Of a stretch of 64,000 nucleotides of DNA, positions 50,899-61,970 are shown in pieces (the first letter of the stretch is position 1; each line of letters begins with the position of its first letter). The DNA lies in NCBI GenBank assembly GCA_001641225.1, contig LSMY01000003.1, positions 102,719 through 166,718 on the forward strand, written 5' to 3'. A program made the translations under genes and the position numbers. The DNA comes from Mycoplasma sp. Bg2 (GTDB lineage Bacteria; Bacillota_I; Bacilli_A; Mycoplasmatales; Hepatoplasmataceae). The notes under the pieces were generated by a model, which ran no database searches, was not told where the DNA came from, and worked only from the letters and a program-made list of their open reading frames with translations.

Positions 50899-52719
50899 TT
50901 ATTCTTTTCCATAATCTTTTTGAACTAATTTAGGAAGAAGATCAGAATAGTCATCATAATAGCTTCCAGTAAGTTCAATATAGAATCCTTGATCATTTCA
51001 ATATTTGTAAGCATTATTTAATAAAGGATTTGAAGTGTCACTACTTTCTGCATTATAAATTGAATAGATAATATAAAGTGCAGTAAGGGCATATTCTTTT
51101 TCTTCTTTATTTTTTACTTCTTTCAATAATTTTGGACTTGGTTCTTCATTATCGCCAATAATTAATGGAGTATAGTTACTAAAAATTGAAGTTTCAATGC
51201 TTTCAGTAGTTTCATCATTTAAATTAGTTACAACATTGTTATCATCAACGCTACCATAAAGAGAATATTCTCATTTGTTTGCAAGTCCAGTATTTTCATT
51301 ATAATTTGTTGCAAAAACATAAGGGGTAATAATTGAGTGCGCTAAAGTATAACTTCCTTCTTCAGAACCGCTTATTAGATAATGCCCAGATGCATCGCCT
51401 TCAACAAATTGACTATAAAGCATTGCATCTCCAGTTTCTGCTACTAATAATTGTGAATCTTCGCTAATTGTGGTTTTATTATCTTCATAAGTAAATTCAT
51501 TTTTATAATTTCAAAATTGACTATCAACGTTTGTTAAAGCACTATTATTTTGAGTTTGAATTCCACGGTAACCAACAAGTCCGTTTGGCAATTGAGTGTA
51601 GTCATCATAAGTAATAACTCAATCAGTGTCTTCATCAGGACTTACAACTTCTGTACTTCAAGTATTTCAATCTGTATTTTCTGTAGTGCCAATTATATCA
51701 TCACCGTTTTCATCATCAGGAATTAATTCGGACACAGCAGTATCAAATTTATTAGGACTCACTCCAATAGCGGTATCACTTGTTTCAACATCTTGTTGTC
51801 ATACAAATGAAGGTCTTAAGGCAATTAGTTCTTCTGTTAATTTATAGTCATAAACTGTTGAATTAGAATTTTGTCATAGGTAAGAATAAGTATAAAGGAA
51901 AGAAGTAACTTCCATACGGTAATTTTTAGTATTAAAGATAATGCCAAAATCTGTTTTAAAATTATCTTTTCCAGTTTTTCCATTTGCATATGTACTTTCA
52001 TCTGTTGCAATTGTTTTTAATTCTTTAAAGCCTTTTATTCTATCATGAGTTTCAATATATTCATGCATTTCATTATAGACAAGGTTCATTTCATTACTAT
52101 CTTCAGTGTCCGCTAATGCTTTAATATATTCATCAACAAAAACTGGTTCAGTAGTATTACCAATAGTTTCTGTATAGAATTTAATTCCAGCTGAATAGTT
52201 ATAAAGTTGTTTATATCTTTCTTGTTTAGCAAGTTCGTCTTCAACTGGTTCTGAATAAAGAAATTTATTAATATCTATTTCATTTCAATCTTGATCATCT
52301 GAATAAAGAATTGTATCATCATATATAGTGCCAGTTTCTTCATTTACATATTTATCACCGTCGAAAACATATGTTCCACTAAGCGCTGCTGTCATAAAGG
52401 CAATTTGTGCTCATTCAGCTTGCGCTTCTTTTCTTGAACTTGTTGGTGGAGCAGTTGATTCTCCTCCATCTTCTCCGGTATCAGTTCCTTCTCCAGTATC
52501 AGTTCCATCACTACTTTCATCATATAAAGAGATATTACCAGGGAATAAATCATTATTTTTATTGTTATAAATATCTGCTATTTCAGTTTCTTGACCATGA
52601 ATATAAATATTTGCTTCATTTGAAAAATCAATGCCTTTAAAAATTCCAAGCAATGCAGAAGAGGCAAATATTCCAACAAATAAAGAAGAAATTATAAATT
52701 TAGAACTTTTTCTTTTCAT
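50899..52719 (-). CDS. Large surface-type protein with N-terminal membrane anchor (P60-like position)
   Basis: This 606-residue protein has a basic N-terminus and hydrophobic span (KFIISSLFVGIFASSALLGIF) without a lipobox cysteine, so it is an uncleaved anchor or a signal peptide. Then follows a Thr/Gly/Asp/Glu-rich low-complexity patch near residue 70-100 (DGTDTGEGTDTGEDGG). The rest is acidic, Tyr- and Asn-rich, and looks extracellular. Many UGA Trp codons split the frame in the standard code; it is open throughout in code 4. A perfect GGAGGTGA ribosome binding site (52733-52726) lies six bases before the ATG. Its start overlaps the upstream gene's stop, and hinT follows by seven bases. Confidence 0.75.
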
Positions 52720-54809
52720 TATTGGTCACCTCCTTTATCAGCAAGTAAATCATTGAAAGAAGTTAATATATAAGTCCCTTTTTCTTTGCTAATATTTTTA
52801 TCAAAGTAAGTAAACTCATTAAGCAATTGTTTAATAGCTCCATTTTTACTCTCATTAAATTTTAAATAAATTTCATCATTATCTTTTTCATTTATAAAAT
52901 CATCAGCAGCAATAAATTTATCATCAAATATATTATTTTCATTTACAATAAATTCGGAATAGAAGTAGTTTAATAGAGATTGTCCTTTATTAATTGATTT
53001 TCCGCCTTCCATAACTTTGTCATTTAATTCATCCATAGTTTCAATGTGATAATTAATATCATTGTCATCAAATTCAGTTTTAGTTAAAAAATCAGAATCG
53101 TCAGCTGTTAAAGCTCAATTTAAGGCAAGAACTTTTGCATTATCATTTACTCATAATTCAAAATCATCTCAAATTCCATATTTTACAATTCCTTGATAAC
53201 TACTTCTTTCCATTCCATTAAGTTCTTTTTCAAGATCATTTTCTAGCATGTTTTCACCAACAGCAGAAATATCATATGTATAATCAGATTCACCTAAAGC
53301 ATCAGATGTATTAGAAATTCTTTCATAATTTGCATCTTCCATTCTTGTAACAGTGAAACTACTAGCATCTGCTGTTAGTAAATATTCATTATTAATATTT
53401 GCATTATTATTATTTGGATCTTCAGAATTTCATTCAATTGTTGATCCTAAAACTCTATCACCATTTTTATATAAGTCAGTAGTTGATAACCCTTTACCTG
53501 ATAATCCAGTTGTAGCAATATCATTTGTTGCTTCTGCTGGTCCGTTAAAAACTTGATTGCTTATATCTCTTCGATCACTTTCAGTAATATTAGTATCTGA
53601 AAAAGTTCCATCATTAATTTTTCCATCTGCATCAGCATAAGGTGCTAACACTTTATCAGCAGCAGTTCCAATTTCTGTAAGTCCATCTTCGATTGATGTA
53701 ACATTTTCATCATCACCAACGGCAGCATAATAATAAGCTAGTGATGTCAAATCAGAAGGTAAAGAACTAAAATGTTTAACTCCGCTTTGAGTTGGACTAA
53801 CAATTGGAGTATCAGTATTTCCTAAATCATAAAATTCACCAGTACCAGTAGCATTTTGAAGTTTTCAAGCCATAACATAAGCAGCTTGAATTTGTGTATT
53901 ATCACTAAAAGTCATTGATTCTCATTCATTTGGATTTGAACCAGGATTTTCACTAGAGTTTAAAGTATAACTAATACTTTCTTGTTGGAAATAAACTGGT
54001 TTTGTAATATTTAAATATAACTCCATTAAAGTTTGGGTAGTATTTGGAGAACCTTCTATATAAGAGTTAGATGTAACTGCCAAATACTTTCCTTCGCTAC
54101 TACCAGTATTTTTAGGAGCACTAGAAACAAAATCATAATTTGCTACATCTTTTGCATCAATTTTACTTGTTGTATCATCAAGATCAGTAAGCCCATCAAC
54201 AATATCACTTGTAGAAACTATAGCTGATGCAATTTTAGAATTATAATATTCTTCTTCACTATCAAACCCTAAACCAGTAAGATAATCATCTCAATCTTCA
54301 TCAGCCTTTTTTTGCTCTTTTTTTTCATTATCAATTTCACGGTCAGTTTTTTTAATCGCTTTTTCTTTTGCAGCACTTGCATCTGAAGGATTAATTAAAC
54401 CCTTAGCAACTTCTTGGTCTAATGCTCAAATAATTGCGGAATTTTCTAAATCACGAAGATCATTTTCAGAGGTATTAGACATATCATTAATTCAATCATC
54501 AAAATCTGATCCTAAAGGAGTATCAGACATTTTTTTATTATCATTATTTCCAGTTAATCCAAAACCAAGGCCAAGACCTAAAGAAAGACCTAAAATAATT
54601 ACAATCCCAACAATAATTCCAATACGGAATTTTTTGCTGCCATGTCATTTTTTCATGAATTTATTTTTGTCTTTTTTAGAATCAGAAGTTTGCTTATTAT
54701 AGACTTCGTGGTCAGGAGTAGAATCTTCTTCTCCTGTGTTCTTTTTTTTACTTAATTCTGGTGTATCTTCAAGGAGATTTAGTTCCTTGGTTTTTCTTGT
54801 TTCTGCCAT
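52719..54809 (-). CDS. Large membrane-anchored protein (P80-like), possible foldase-type domain
   Basis: This 696-residue protein has a ~60-residue charged cytoplasmic head (KKDKNKFMKKWHGSKKFR), one membrane span (IGIIVGIVIILGLSLGLGLG) and a large outer domain. The start of that domain (LENSAIIWALDQEVAKGLI..., then a Lys/Asp/Glu helix) is reminiscent of SurA/PrsA-like chaperone N-domains, but this is weak. UGA Trp codons are frequent; no TAA/TAG interrupts the frame. The order P80-like, P60-like, HinT matches the hit locus of Mycoplasma hominis, in which the surface complex contacts HinT. An extended -10 (TGATATAAT) lies 13 bases before the ATG. Confidence 0.75.
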
Positions 54810-54822
54810 AATTTATACTTTT

Positions 54823-54831
54823 ATTATATCA
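54823..54831 (-). promoter_or_regulatory. Extended -10 promoter of the P80-like/P60-like/hinT operon
   Basis: On the minus strand TGATATAAT ends 13 bases before the ATG at 54809. The TGN extension strengthens the box. Confidence 0.6.
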
Positions 54832-54896
54832 CCCCCATAATAATCATTACTGGGAAAAGTCTCATAATTATGAAGAAATGTAATAGTAAAAAAACT

Positions 54897-54902
54897 TATA
54901 AT
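54897..54902 (+). promoter_or_regulatory. Leaderless-type -10 box of sufS
   Basis: TATAATTAAAATATG: the box is six bases before the sufS ATG (54909). Same 15-mer as at 22994 and 61163. Confidence 0.65.
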
Positions 54903-54908
54903 TAAAAT

Positions 54909-56141
54909 ATGGAAAACAAATTAGAAAAAACATTTGGTTTGAATGTAAAAAAAGAATTTTCTTTTTTTGAAACAAAGAAACAATTTACTTATTTAGATAG
55001 TTCAATGACTACATTAAAACCTAAATTATTAAGCAAAATATTAGCTGATATTTATGATGATAATATTGTTAGTTATGCAAGGAGTGATAACCAAGTATTA
55101 GATATTATTAATCAAAGATTTATCGATGCATTTAAAACAATTGCCAAGATAATAAATGCAGATCCTACAGAAATTGTTCCCACTTCTGGAACAACTGATA
55201 TCTTAAATAAACTTGCACGGACAATTATTGGTAATTTAAGTGATGGAGATGAGATAATTCTTGGCGAATTAGATCATGCTTCTGCAGTATTGCCTTGAAT
55301 GCATGAAATTAAATTACAAAAAAAGAATATTAATATTAAATGATATCAATTAAAAGATTTTGTAATTGATTTAGATCATTTAAAAACAATTATAAATTCA
55401 AAAACAAAAGCAATTATTCTTGCAGGTGTTTATAATACCACAGGTGCTTTGAATCCTTTAAAAAAAGTAAAAGATTTAATGGGAGAAAAACTAGTAATTG
55501 TTGATGGGGCACAAATCATGGGCCACTATGCTGTTGATGTAAAAGATTGAAATATTGATTTTTTAGCTTTTGGTGCACATAAAGTTTTTGGCCCAACAGG
55601 AGTTGGAGTTCTTTACGGTAAAAAAGCACTCTTAGATAAAATGTCTCCTTTTAATTATGGTGGAGGAATGAACAATGATTTTACTGCTACTGAAATTTTT
55701 GTAAGAAGTGATTATCCTGATAAATTTTTGGGTGGAACTCCAAATGTAGGCGGTTTTATTGCTATGGCAGAGATTTTAGATTGATTCTATTCTACTTATA
55801 ATATTAATGATGTTTCAAAATATTTAATTAGTTTGAAAAAATATGCAGAAGCAGAATTAAATAAATTAGGGAACATTACTATTTTTAATCCAGAAATTAA
55901 TGCTTCTAATATTATTTTTAAAGTAGAAAATTTAAGTGCTCAAGATGTTAACTCGTATTTAAACAAAAATAATATTATTGTTCGTCCAGGAAGTAGTTGT
56001 GTAAAAATGGGCAATAATATATTTGAAGGTTTAAATATGATTAGAGCATCATTCCATATTTACAATACAAAAGCAGATGTTGATAAACTAATTTCTACAA
56101 TTAAATCAGGAGGTAATTTTATTGATGAAATCTTTGGATAA
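54909..56141 (+). CDS. sufS: Cysteine desulfurase, SufS type
   Basis: This 410-residue PLP enzyme takes sulfur from cysteine to form a persulfide. YLDSSMTTLKP opens the family fold. The PLP lysine is in FLAFGAHKVFGPTGVGVLYG near residue 226, and the catalytic Cys in VRPGSSCVKMG near residue 363. Five UGA Trp codons are read through. The next gene encodes the partner SufU. In Mollicutes without a full Suf scaffold set the pair may mainly serve tRNA thiolation; no sufB/C/D is in the window. Confidence 0.93.
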
Positions 56142-56538
56142 AAAAGAACAATTACGTGATTATTATACAAACCCAACCCATAAATATTTTTTAGAAGGAG
56201 TAGATAAAAAAAGAATTTTTTCTCAGGTTTGTGATGAATGGCTTGAAGCTTATGTACAAGTTGTTGATCATAAAGTAAAAGCTGCTTATGATGTCCGCGG
56301 TTGTGCAATTTCAACTTCATCAACTGAAGCAGTTGCAAGAATAATTGATGGAATGGACTATGATGATGCAGTTAAACTGCTTAAGGATTTTAAAATTTTT
56401 CTAGAAGATCAAGAGAAAAATTTACCAGAAGCATTTGGAGCATTTGATTTTTTAACAAATCAAAAATCAAGAATAAAATGTGTGCTGTTCCCAGTAAATG
56501 AATTTCTTGAAAAATTAGATGAAAGTAATAATATATAA
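56125..56538 (+). CDS. sufU: SufU-type sulfur acceptor (IscU-like)
   Basis: This 137-residue protein accepts the persulfide sulfur from SufS. All three conserved cysteines are visible: VCDEW near residue 34 (usual context NPTCGD, here altered), RGCAISTSSTEAV near 60 and RIKCVLFPVNEF near 120. It overlaps the sufS end; AGGAGG lies 11 bases before the ATG at 56125. A TTG three bases earlier is an alternative start with better spacing. Confidence 0.87.
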   Translation: MKSLDKKEQLRDYYTNPTHKYFLEGVDKKRIFSQVCDEWLEAYVQVVDHKVKAAYDVRGCAISTSSTEAVARIIDGMDYDDAVKLLKDFKIFLEDQEKNLPEAFGAFDFLTNQKSRIKCVLFPVNEFLEKLDESNNI

Positions 56539-56557
56539 TTTTTATTAAGGAGAAAAT

Positions 56558-57835
56558 ATGATTAAATTAAACTTAAAATATTCAAAAGTCTCAACAGATG
56601 AGATAAATAATCAACAAAAAAAAGTTGATAAAATTCACCAATCAATTTTAAATAGAAGTGGAGCTGGAGCTGAATTTTTAGATTGGGTTGATTGACCAGT
56701 AACTTATAATCAAGCTGAAGTAGAAGCAATGATTAAAAAAGTTGCAGAATTAAAAGCTAATGGAATAGAAACTTTATTAACGATTGGAATTGGGGGTTCT
56801 TACCTTGGCGGTCAATCTGGAATTGATTTTGTTAATGGAACAATGGATAGTGCTGATCAAGTTATTTTTGCAGGGCTAAATATATCTTCTAGTCAATATA
56901 AACAATTAGAAAGAAAATTAGCAACAAAAAAATGAGCAATTTGTGTAATTTCTAAATCAGGGACTACATTAGAGCCAGCCTTAGCATTTAGATATTTTAA
57001 AAATCTTCTTGAAAAAATTCATGGTGATAAAACAAATGATTACATTATTTCAATAACTGATGGTAAAAAAGGAGCACTTAAAGAACTCTCAGCAAACAAA
57101 GGTTATACAACCTTTACTATTCCTGATGGTATTGGGGGAAGATTTTCTGGAATTACACCAGTAGGATTATTTCCAATGGCTTTTGCTGGAATTGATATTA
57201 AGGCAGTTCTCCAAGGGGCGGAAAAAGCAATGGAAAATTTTACAACAAGTTCATCATTAAATGATAATCTTGCTTATAAATATGCAGTTGTAAGAAACAT
57301 TTTAAATGGCAAAGGTTATGTTACAGAAATTTTTACTACTTATGATCCAGATTTTTTAATGTTAGCTGAATGATGAAAACAATTATTTGGAGAATCAGAA
57401 GGAAAAGATGGAAAAGCTTTAATGCCAATTTCTGTTAACTATTCAAGAGATTTACATTCTCTTGGTCAAATGATTCAAGATGGATATAAAAATTTCTTTG
57501 AAACAACAATGTGAATTACTAATAATGAACAAAATGTAATTGTAGAAGAAACAGAAGATAATTTAGATAATTTAAATTATCTTGCTGGAGTTGGACTAAA
57601 TGAAATTAATAAAAAAGCCTTTTTAGGAATAATTGATGCTCATTCGCATGCTGCAGGAAATCCAAATATTATTATTGAACTAGAAGAAAGAAGTGCTGAA
57701 GCACTAGGATATTTATGGTATTTCTTCTTTATGACTGTTTCAATGTCAGCATATTTACTTGGTGTAAATCCATTTAATCAACCCGGAGTTGAAATTTATA
57801 AAGCGAATATGTTCAAACTTTTAGGTAAAAATTAG
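56558..57835 (+). CDS. pgi: Glucose-6-phosphate isomerase
   Basis: This 425-residue enzyme interconverts glucose-6-P and fructose-6-P. Landmarks: [19 protein letters not shown] near residue 68, [16 protein letters not shown] near 130, [19 protein letters not shown] near 195, and a C-terminal [19 protein letters not shown]. Several UGA Trp codons. AAGGAGAAA precedes the ATG, and the gene lies 19 bases after sufU, so it may share the transcript. It indicates glycolytic sugar use. Confidence 0.97.
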
Positions 57836-57841
57836 TATAAT
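57836..57841 (+). promoter_or_regulatory. Putative -10 box of the ABC exporter operon
   Basis: TATAAT begins directly after the pgi stop, 30 bases before the ATG at 57872. No Shine-Dalgarno sequence is seen before that ATG. Confidence 0.45.
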
Positions 57842-57871
57842 TATTTATTATCAATTTATTACAAAAAAATC

Positions 57872-58984
57872 ATGGTAGAAATAAAAAATAAAAAAAATGC
57901 ATCTAAATCTAAAGAGAATACTAAATTAGCAGAAACAGAATTGCTTGAAAAAGTTGAAAATTTAGAAAATCTTTTGAAGTTAGAAAAAGAAACAAAAAAA
58001 GCTGAAGAAAAAAAATCACACTATAGTGTATCTAATCATTATAAAAAACCAAAAATTGGGAAAACAATTTTAAAAGTTACTGATTTAAAGAAAAACTATG
58101 GAAAAGTTGAAGTACTTACTGGAATTAGTTTTGAAATTAAAGCGGGAGAAAGAGTTGCTTTTGTTGGAGCAAACGGAGCAGGAAAATCTACTCTTTCAGA
58201 AATTATTGCAAAAATTAAAGAACCAACATCAGGAAAAGTTGAATATTCTTTTGGTAAAACAAAAGCAGAAATTTCTGCTCATATTGGAATTCAATTCCAA
58301 GATTCTTCTTATCCCGACTTTTATCGGGTAGGAGATTTGGTTGATTTTGTAATTGATGTTTCTGGAATTAAAATTACAGAAAAAGAAAAACAACATCTTT
58401 ATGAAACATTTGATCTTGATGAATTAAAAAAAGAAGTAGCTAATGGGTTATCTGGTGGTCAGCAACAACGTTTAAATGTTATGCTTGCTATTGCAAATAA
58501 TCCTGAATTGCTTATTTTGGATGAAGTTGGGACTGGACTTGATGTTGAATCAAGATCTAAAATTAAAAGATATATAAAAGATTATGTAAGTAAACATAAT
58601 GCTACTTTAATTTTAGTTTCTCATAACCAGGATGAAGTTATTGAACTAGTTGATCGGGTAATTACTATCCATAATGGACAAATTTATCAAGATCAACCAT
58701 TACAAGATATTTTAGATAAATATATTGAATTTGATGTTTATATGAATGATCTATATTTGAATGTCTTTAAAAAGAATCTTGATATGCGGGCAAATAAATC
58801 TGGAAGAAAATCTAATGAAAAAATAAAAGCCCAAAAACTTGAAAAAGAAAAAGAAAAAAAATTACATTTAAAAGAAGAAGTAAAACATCATCAAGCTAAA
58901 ATTAAAGGAAAATGTACAAGAAATCCTAATGGGAAAACTTTTAAAAAAGAGAAAGAAATTATATGGGAGCAGTTTATAAATTAA
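57872..58984 (+). CDS. ABC transporter ATP-binding protein (ABC-2 exporter)
   Basis: This 370-residue ATPase has an unusual ~65-residue charged N-terminal extension. The ABC domain runs from about residue 66: Walker A VGANGAGKSTLSE, Q-loop IGIQFQDSS, signature LSGGQQQR, Walker B LLILDEVGTGLD and H-loop VSHNQDE. A Lys/Glu-rich tail follows. Two permease genes come next (overlap of 22 bases, then one base apart), so the three form an ABC-2 exporter. The substrate is unknown; such modules often export drugs, lipids or peptides. Confidence 0.9.
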   Translation: MVEIKNKKNASKSKENTKLAETELLEKVENLENLLKLEKETKKAEEKKSHYSVSNHYKKPKIGKTILKVTDLKKNYGKVEVLTGISFEIKAGERVAFVGANGAGKSTLSEIIAKIKEPTSGKVEYSFGKTKAEISAHIGIQFQDSSYPDFYRVGDLVDFVIDVSGIKITEKEKQHLYETFDLDELKKEVANGLSGGQQQRLNVMLAIANNPELLILDEVGTGLDVESRSKIKRYIKDYVSKHNATLILVSHNQDEVIELVDRVITIHNGQIYQDQPLQDILDKYIEFDVYMNDLYLNVFKKNLDMRANKSGRKSNEKIKAQKLEKEKEKKLHLKEEVKHHQAKIKGKCTRNPNGKTFKKEKEIIWEQFIN

Positions 58985-59832
58985 GAGCGCGAACATATTT
59001 TCATAGTCCATCAGCATATATGCTGATCTTCATTTCAATTATCTATATTGCTATTTTTGGAACTATTGTAACCACTAATGTTGCTGAATTATCACCGGAA
59101 CAAGCAGAAGTGGCTGGTCCAATAGCATTAGCAAATGTATTTGGAATTATTTTGACTTTACTTATCATGTCTTCAGCTTCTTACCAATTTGGGTTTGAAT
59201 TTTTAGATATGAAAAAATCAGTGCTTTTAAGAAGAATTGGAGCATCAAAAGTAAATAAATCTGCTGTTGTTGGTTCTTTTATTTTGTGGGCACTTACCGT
59301 TCTATTTATAGTGGTTATTTTTGTCTTTTCTTTAATTGCCATTTTTTCTACTGCTTCTGGGTTACTTCCAAACTTTAATTGGGAAGATGTAAACTGATTA
59401 GCACTTTTTGTTGCGATCATTATTGGGGCATTAGGATCTTATACTGTTGCTTTCTTTTTTGTTGCTGTCTCAAATGATACTGATACATATAATATTTGTA
59501 GTACCCTTTATTTCTTTGCAGCAACTGCTCTTGGAGGACTTTTTGGGGGTGGAGCACATTGAATGTATATTATTGGTCATCTAACTCCAATTGGCTGAAC
59601 TGCAGACTTAATTCAAGGTGCAATGAATGGAGATCAAATTTTTCATTTTGGAGGGTATCAAACACTTGTTGCCCCAGGAACTAAATATATTGAATGGGGT
59701 CTTAGTCAAGCTGGAGGTGCTCCATATTTATATAATGTTGCAGCCTGAAGAGCAACAATGGATTTAATTGCACCATTAATAATTGTAATTTTGGCAGGAG
59801 GTGTTGCACTTAAAAAATTTAAGTGAGATTAA
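58963..59832 (+). CDS. ABC-2 type permease, subunit 1
   Basis: This 289-residue membrane protein has about six spans (near residues 18-38, 55-72, 100-130, 147-168, 175-200 and 265-282). After the second span the coupling-like FEFLDMKKSVLLRRIGASKVNKS fits ABC-2 permeases. Several UGA Trp codons. It is a paralogue of the next gene (shared SVLLRRIGAS). The start overlaps the ATPase gene by 22 bases. Confidence 0.82.
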
Positions 59833-59833
59833 T

Positions 59834-60592
59834 ATGTTTTCTTTATATCGTTTAGAACTTAAAACAATGGTTAAATCGCCATCAATTATGATGCCGCTTG
59901 TTTTTCCTGTAATCTTAGCCTTTTTCTATTCAACAGCACTTACAAGTACTGGACAAATAACCGCACAAAATGGGTACATTATTTTAATCTCAATGTCTGG
60001 ACTTTCAAGTGGACTGATGGGATTTGGATTTAGATTTATGAATTTAAAAACTTCTGTGCTTCTGCGCCGGATTGGAGCTTCAAGTTTAACTAAATCACAA
60101 GTGCTTACTGCTTGTGCCCTTTCTGGGTTAACACTACTTTGTTTTCAACTTCTTTGGTCTTCTACCTTATGGACTTCATTATCTGCCCTTGATTTTGGAC
60201 AATTTGGTTCCGTAAGTGAAGGATTTGCCGGGAACTTTCATTGAATAGATGTAAATTATAGATTTGTCATTCCTGGATTTATTTTATTAGTATTTTCATC
60301 TTATACAGTGGGAATTATGTTTTTAGGAATTTCTAGAAATACTAATGAATTTCAAATGTATGTTAATATTTTCTTCCTTCTTGCAATGTTTTTAGTAATT
60401 CTAATTCCTTCCTTAAGATATACTTGATTGCATTATATTGCTTGATTTCTTCCAATGTTTTGGGCAGTTGATTTAATGAATATGACAGTAGAGACAATGG
60501 AACTGCAACAAATTCTTTTTGATGTCTTCATTGCTTTTGGAATGTCCACTACTGCTTTTATTATCGGAGTTAAAACTCTTAAATTTAGTTAA
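59834..60592 (+). CDS. ABC-2 type permease, subunit 2
   Basis: This 252-residue membrane protein has about six spans and the coupling-like FRFMNLKTSVLLRRIGASSLTKS segment near residue 70, nearly the same as in the preceding gene. The two permeases probably form a heterodimer with a dimer of the ATPase. The start at 59834, one base after the previous stop, is preferred over an upstream in-frame codon inside the neighbouring gene. UGA Trp codons are frequent near the end. Confidence 0.82.
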
Positions 60593-60666
60593 ATTAGGAA
60601 AAAAAGATTAAAAAGTTCTTTCTTTTCTTTTATAATATAAAAGTGTAGTTTTCTAATGGATACTTG

Positions 60667-60672
60667 TATAAT
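60667..60672 (+). promoter_or_regulatory. Putative -10 box of the tRNA cluster
   Basis: TATAAT lies 35 bases before tRNA-Tyr. A second TATAAT is at 60631-60636. Confidence 0.45.
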
Positions 60673-60706
60673 GGTAAGATAAGAAGGCTAGCAACTTCTA
60701 TTTTAT

Positions 60707-60792
60707 GGAGGGATAGCGAAGTTTGGTTAAACGCAGCTGACTGTAGATCAGTTCCTTCGGGTTCAGGGGTTCGAATCCCTTTCCCTCCACCA
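60707..60792 (+). tRNA. tRNA-Tyr (GUA)
   Basis: Acceptor GGAGGGA pairs with TCCCTCC and CCA is encoded. The anticodon stem encloses CTGTAGA (anticodon GTA), there is a long variable arm (type II), and the T arm has GGTTCGAATCC. Confidence 0.95.
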
Positions 60793-60817
60793 AGTAATAT
60801 ATATTTAAAAATAACAA

Positions 60818-60892
60818 TGGCCTGTAGCCAAGCGGTAAGGCACTGGGTTTTGATCCCATCATGCGTAAGTTCGAATCTTGCCAGGCCAGCCA
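60818..60892 (+). tRNA. tRNA-Gln (UUG)
   Basis: Acceptor TGGCCTG pairs with CAGGCCA and is followed by GCCA. The anticodon loop TTTTGAT holds TTG; T loop TTCGAAT. 75 bases. Confidence 0.95.
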
Positions 60893-60901
60893 TTTTTTTA
60901 A

Positions 60902-60978
60902 GGTCCCATAGCTCAGTTGGTTAGAGCACCTGGCTTTTAACCAGGGTGTCGAAGGTTCGAGTCCTTCTGGGATCACCA
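60902..60978 (+). tRNA. tRNA-Lys (UUU)
   Basis: Acceptor GGTCCCA pairs with TGGGATC (one G-U) and ends ACCA. Anticodon loop CTTTTAA holds TTT between CCTGG and CCAGG; T loop TTCGAGT. Confidence 0.95.
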
Positions 60979-60984
60979 TTTTAT

Positions 60985-61071
60985 GCCCAGGTGGTGGAAT
61001 CGGTAGACACGAGGGATTTAAGCTCCCTTGTTCGAAAGGACGTGCGGGTTCAAGTCCCGCTCTGGGCACCA
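60985..61071 (+). tRNA. tRNA-Leu (UAA)
   Basis: Acceptor GCCCAGG pairs with TCTGGGC and CCA is encoded. Anticodon loop TTTAAGC holds TAA; long variable arm (TGTTCGAAAGGACG); T loop TTCAAGT. 87 bases, type II. Confidence 0.95.
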
Positions 61072-61113
61072 GTCCACAACCTTTGAGAATTTATTCTCAT
61101 ACTTTATAAAGTA

Positions 61114-61142
61114 AAAAAAAGATCTTTTTAAGGTCTTTTTTT
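61114..61142 (+). terminator. Intrinsic terminator after the tRNA cluster
   Basis: AAAAAAAGATC pairs with GGTCTTTTTTT (one G-U) around a TTTTTAA loop. Confidence 0.8.
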
Positions 61143-61162
61143 ATTTTAAATTAAAAGGTAAG

Positions 61163-61168
61163 TATAAT
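61163..61168 (+). promoter_or_regulatory. Leaderless-type -10 box of the Q/N-rich membrane protein gene
   Basis: TATAATTAAAATATG, third copy of this 15-mer in the window; the box is six bases before the ATG at 61175. Confidence 0.65.
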
Positions 61169-61174
61169 TAAAAT

Positions 61175-61969
61175 ATGAATAATCAATTTGACCCCAATAA
61201 CATGAGTGGTTGACAACAACAACAGCAAAATTTTCAACGTATGCAACAACAATTTAAAATGCAAAATACGACTTCTACTGGAACGAGATTTTTACTTGCC
61301 TTTGTGCTTGGATTTCTTCCTCAATTATTTTTAAGTATCTTTGGAACATCAGAAACAGCAAATGATCCAATTAAATATGGAATTTTATGACTTATTGGAA
61401 TTGTTCTTATTATTGCCGGTGGATTAATTACAGCTTTACTTGTAAAATTTTCAAAAGACATTAAAAGTGATGTTATTATTCCGGTAACTGCTATGAGTGC
61501 TGCAATGCTTTCATTTACAGTTTTCTTAAATGTTCCTGGCCAACTTCCTCCTACAGGTGACGGATCTGGTATTGGAATGTTTTTTGTGGCAATGCTTATG
61601 GCATTTGTTTTCTATATTGTAGTTGCCATCATAACTTGAATAATTATTTTTATGACCATGATGAATAAAATGAAAAAACAATTTATGAATGGAACAAATC
61701 CTTTCCAAAACATGATGAACCCAAACATGATGAATCCTAACATGAATCAAAATCAACAACCAAAAACTCCAAATAAAGCATGATATAAAAAAGGAAATAA
61801 AAACTCTGATCAACAGCCAACAATTAATAGTGAAGTAGAAGGTGGTTTTGGGACTCATTTTGAACCACAATCAGCTCAAGATGTTAAGGGTAAAACAAAA
61901 TCATCAGAAGATGAATCAATTAATGAAAAACCAGCTGATGATAAAGATAAAAATCAAGAAGAAAAATAA
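61175..61969 (+). CDS. Q/N-rich membrane protein of unknown function
   Basis: This 264-residue protein is broken by UGA Trp codons in the standard code. The N-terminal ~30 residues are rich in Gln, Asn and Met (SGWQQQQQNFQRMQQQF). Four membrane spans lie at about residues 38-55, 68-88, 98-115 and 128-155. A cytoplasmic tail follows with a short Asn-Met-Pro repeat (NMMNPNMMNPNM) and then an acidic, Lys/Asp-rich end. No family is recognised. Single-gene unit: leaderless-type promoter, terminator behind, convergent with the choline-kinase-like gene, which ends two bases away. Confidence 0.75.
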
Positions 61970-61970
61970 T

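Noticed and set aside
60600..60632. Possible terminator after the ABC exporter (AAAGATTAAAAAGTTCTTT region)
   Set aside because: The stem is short and imperfect; not listed as a feature.
60630..61069. Open frames on both strands over the tRNA cluster
   Set aside because: They are shadows of tRNA-Tyr, Gln, Lys and Leu, whose cloverleaf features are complete.
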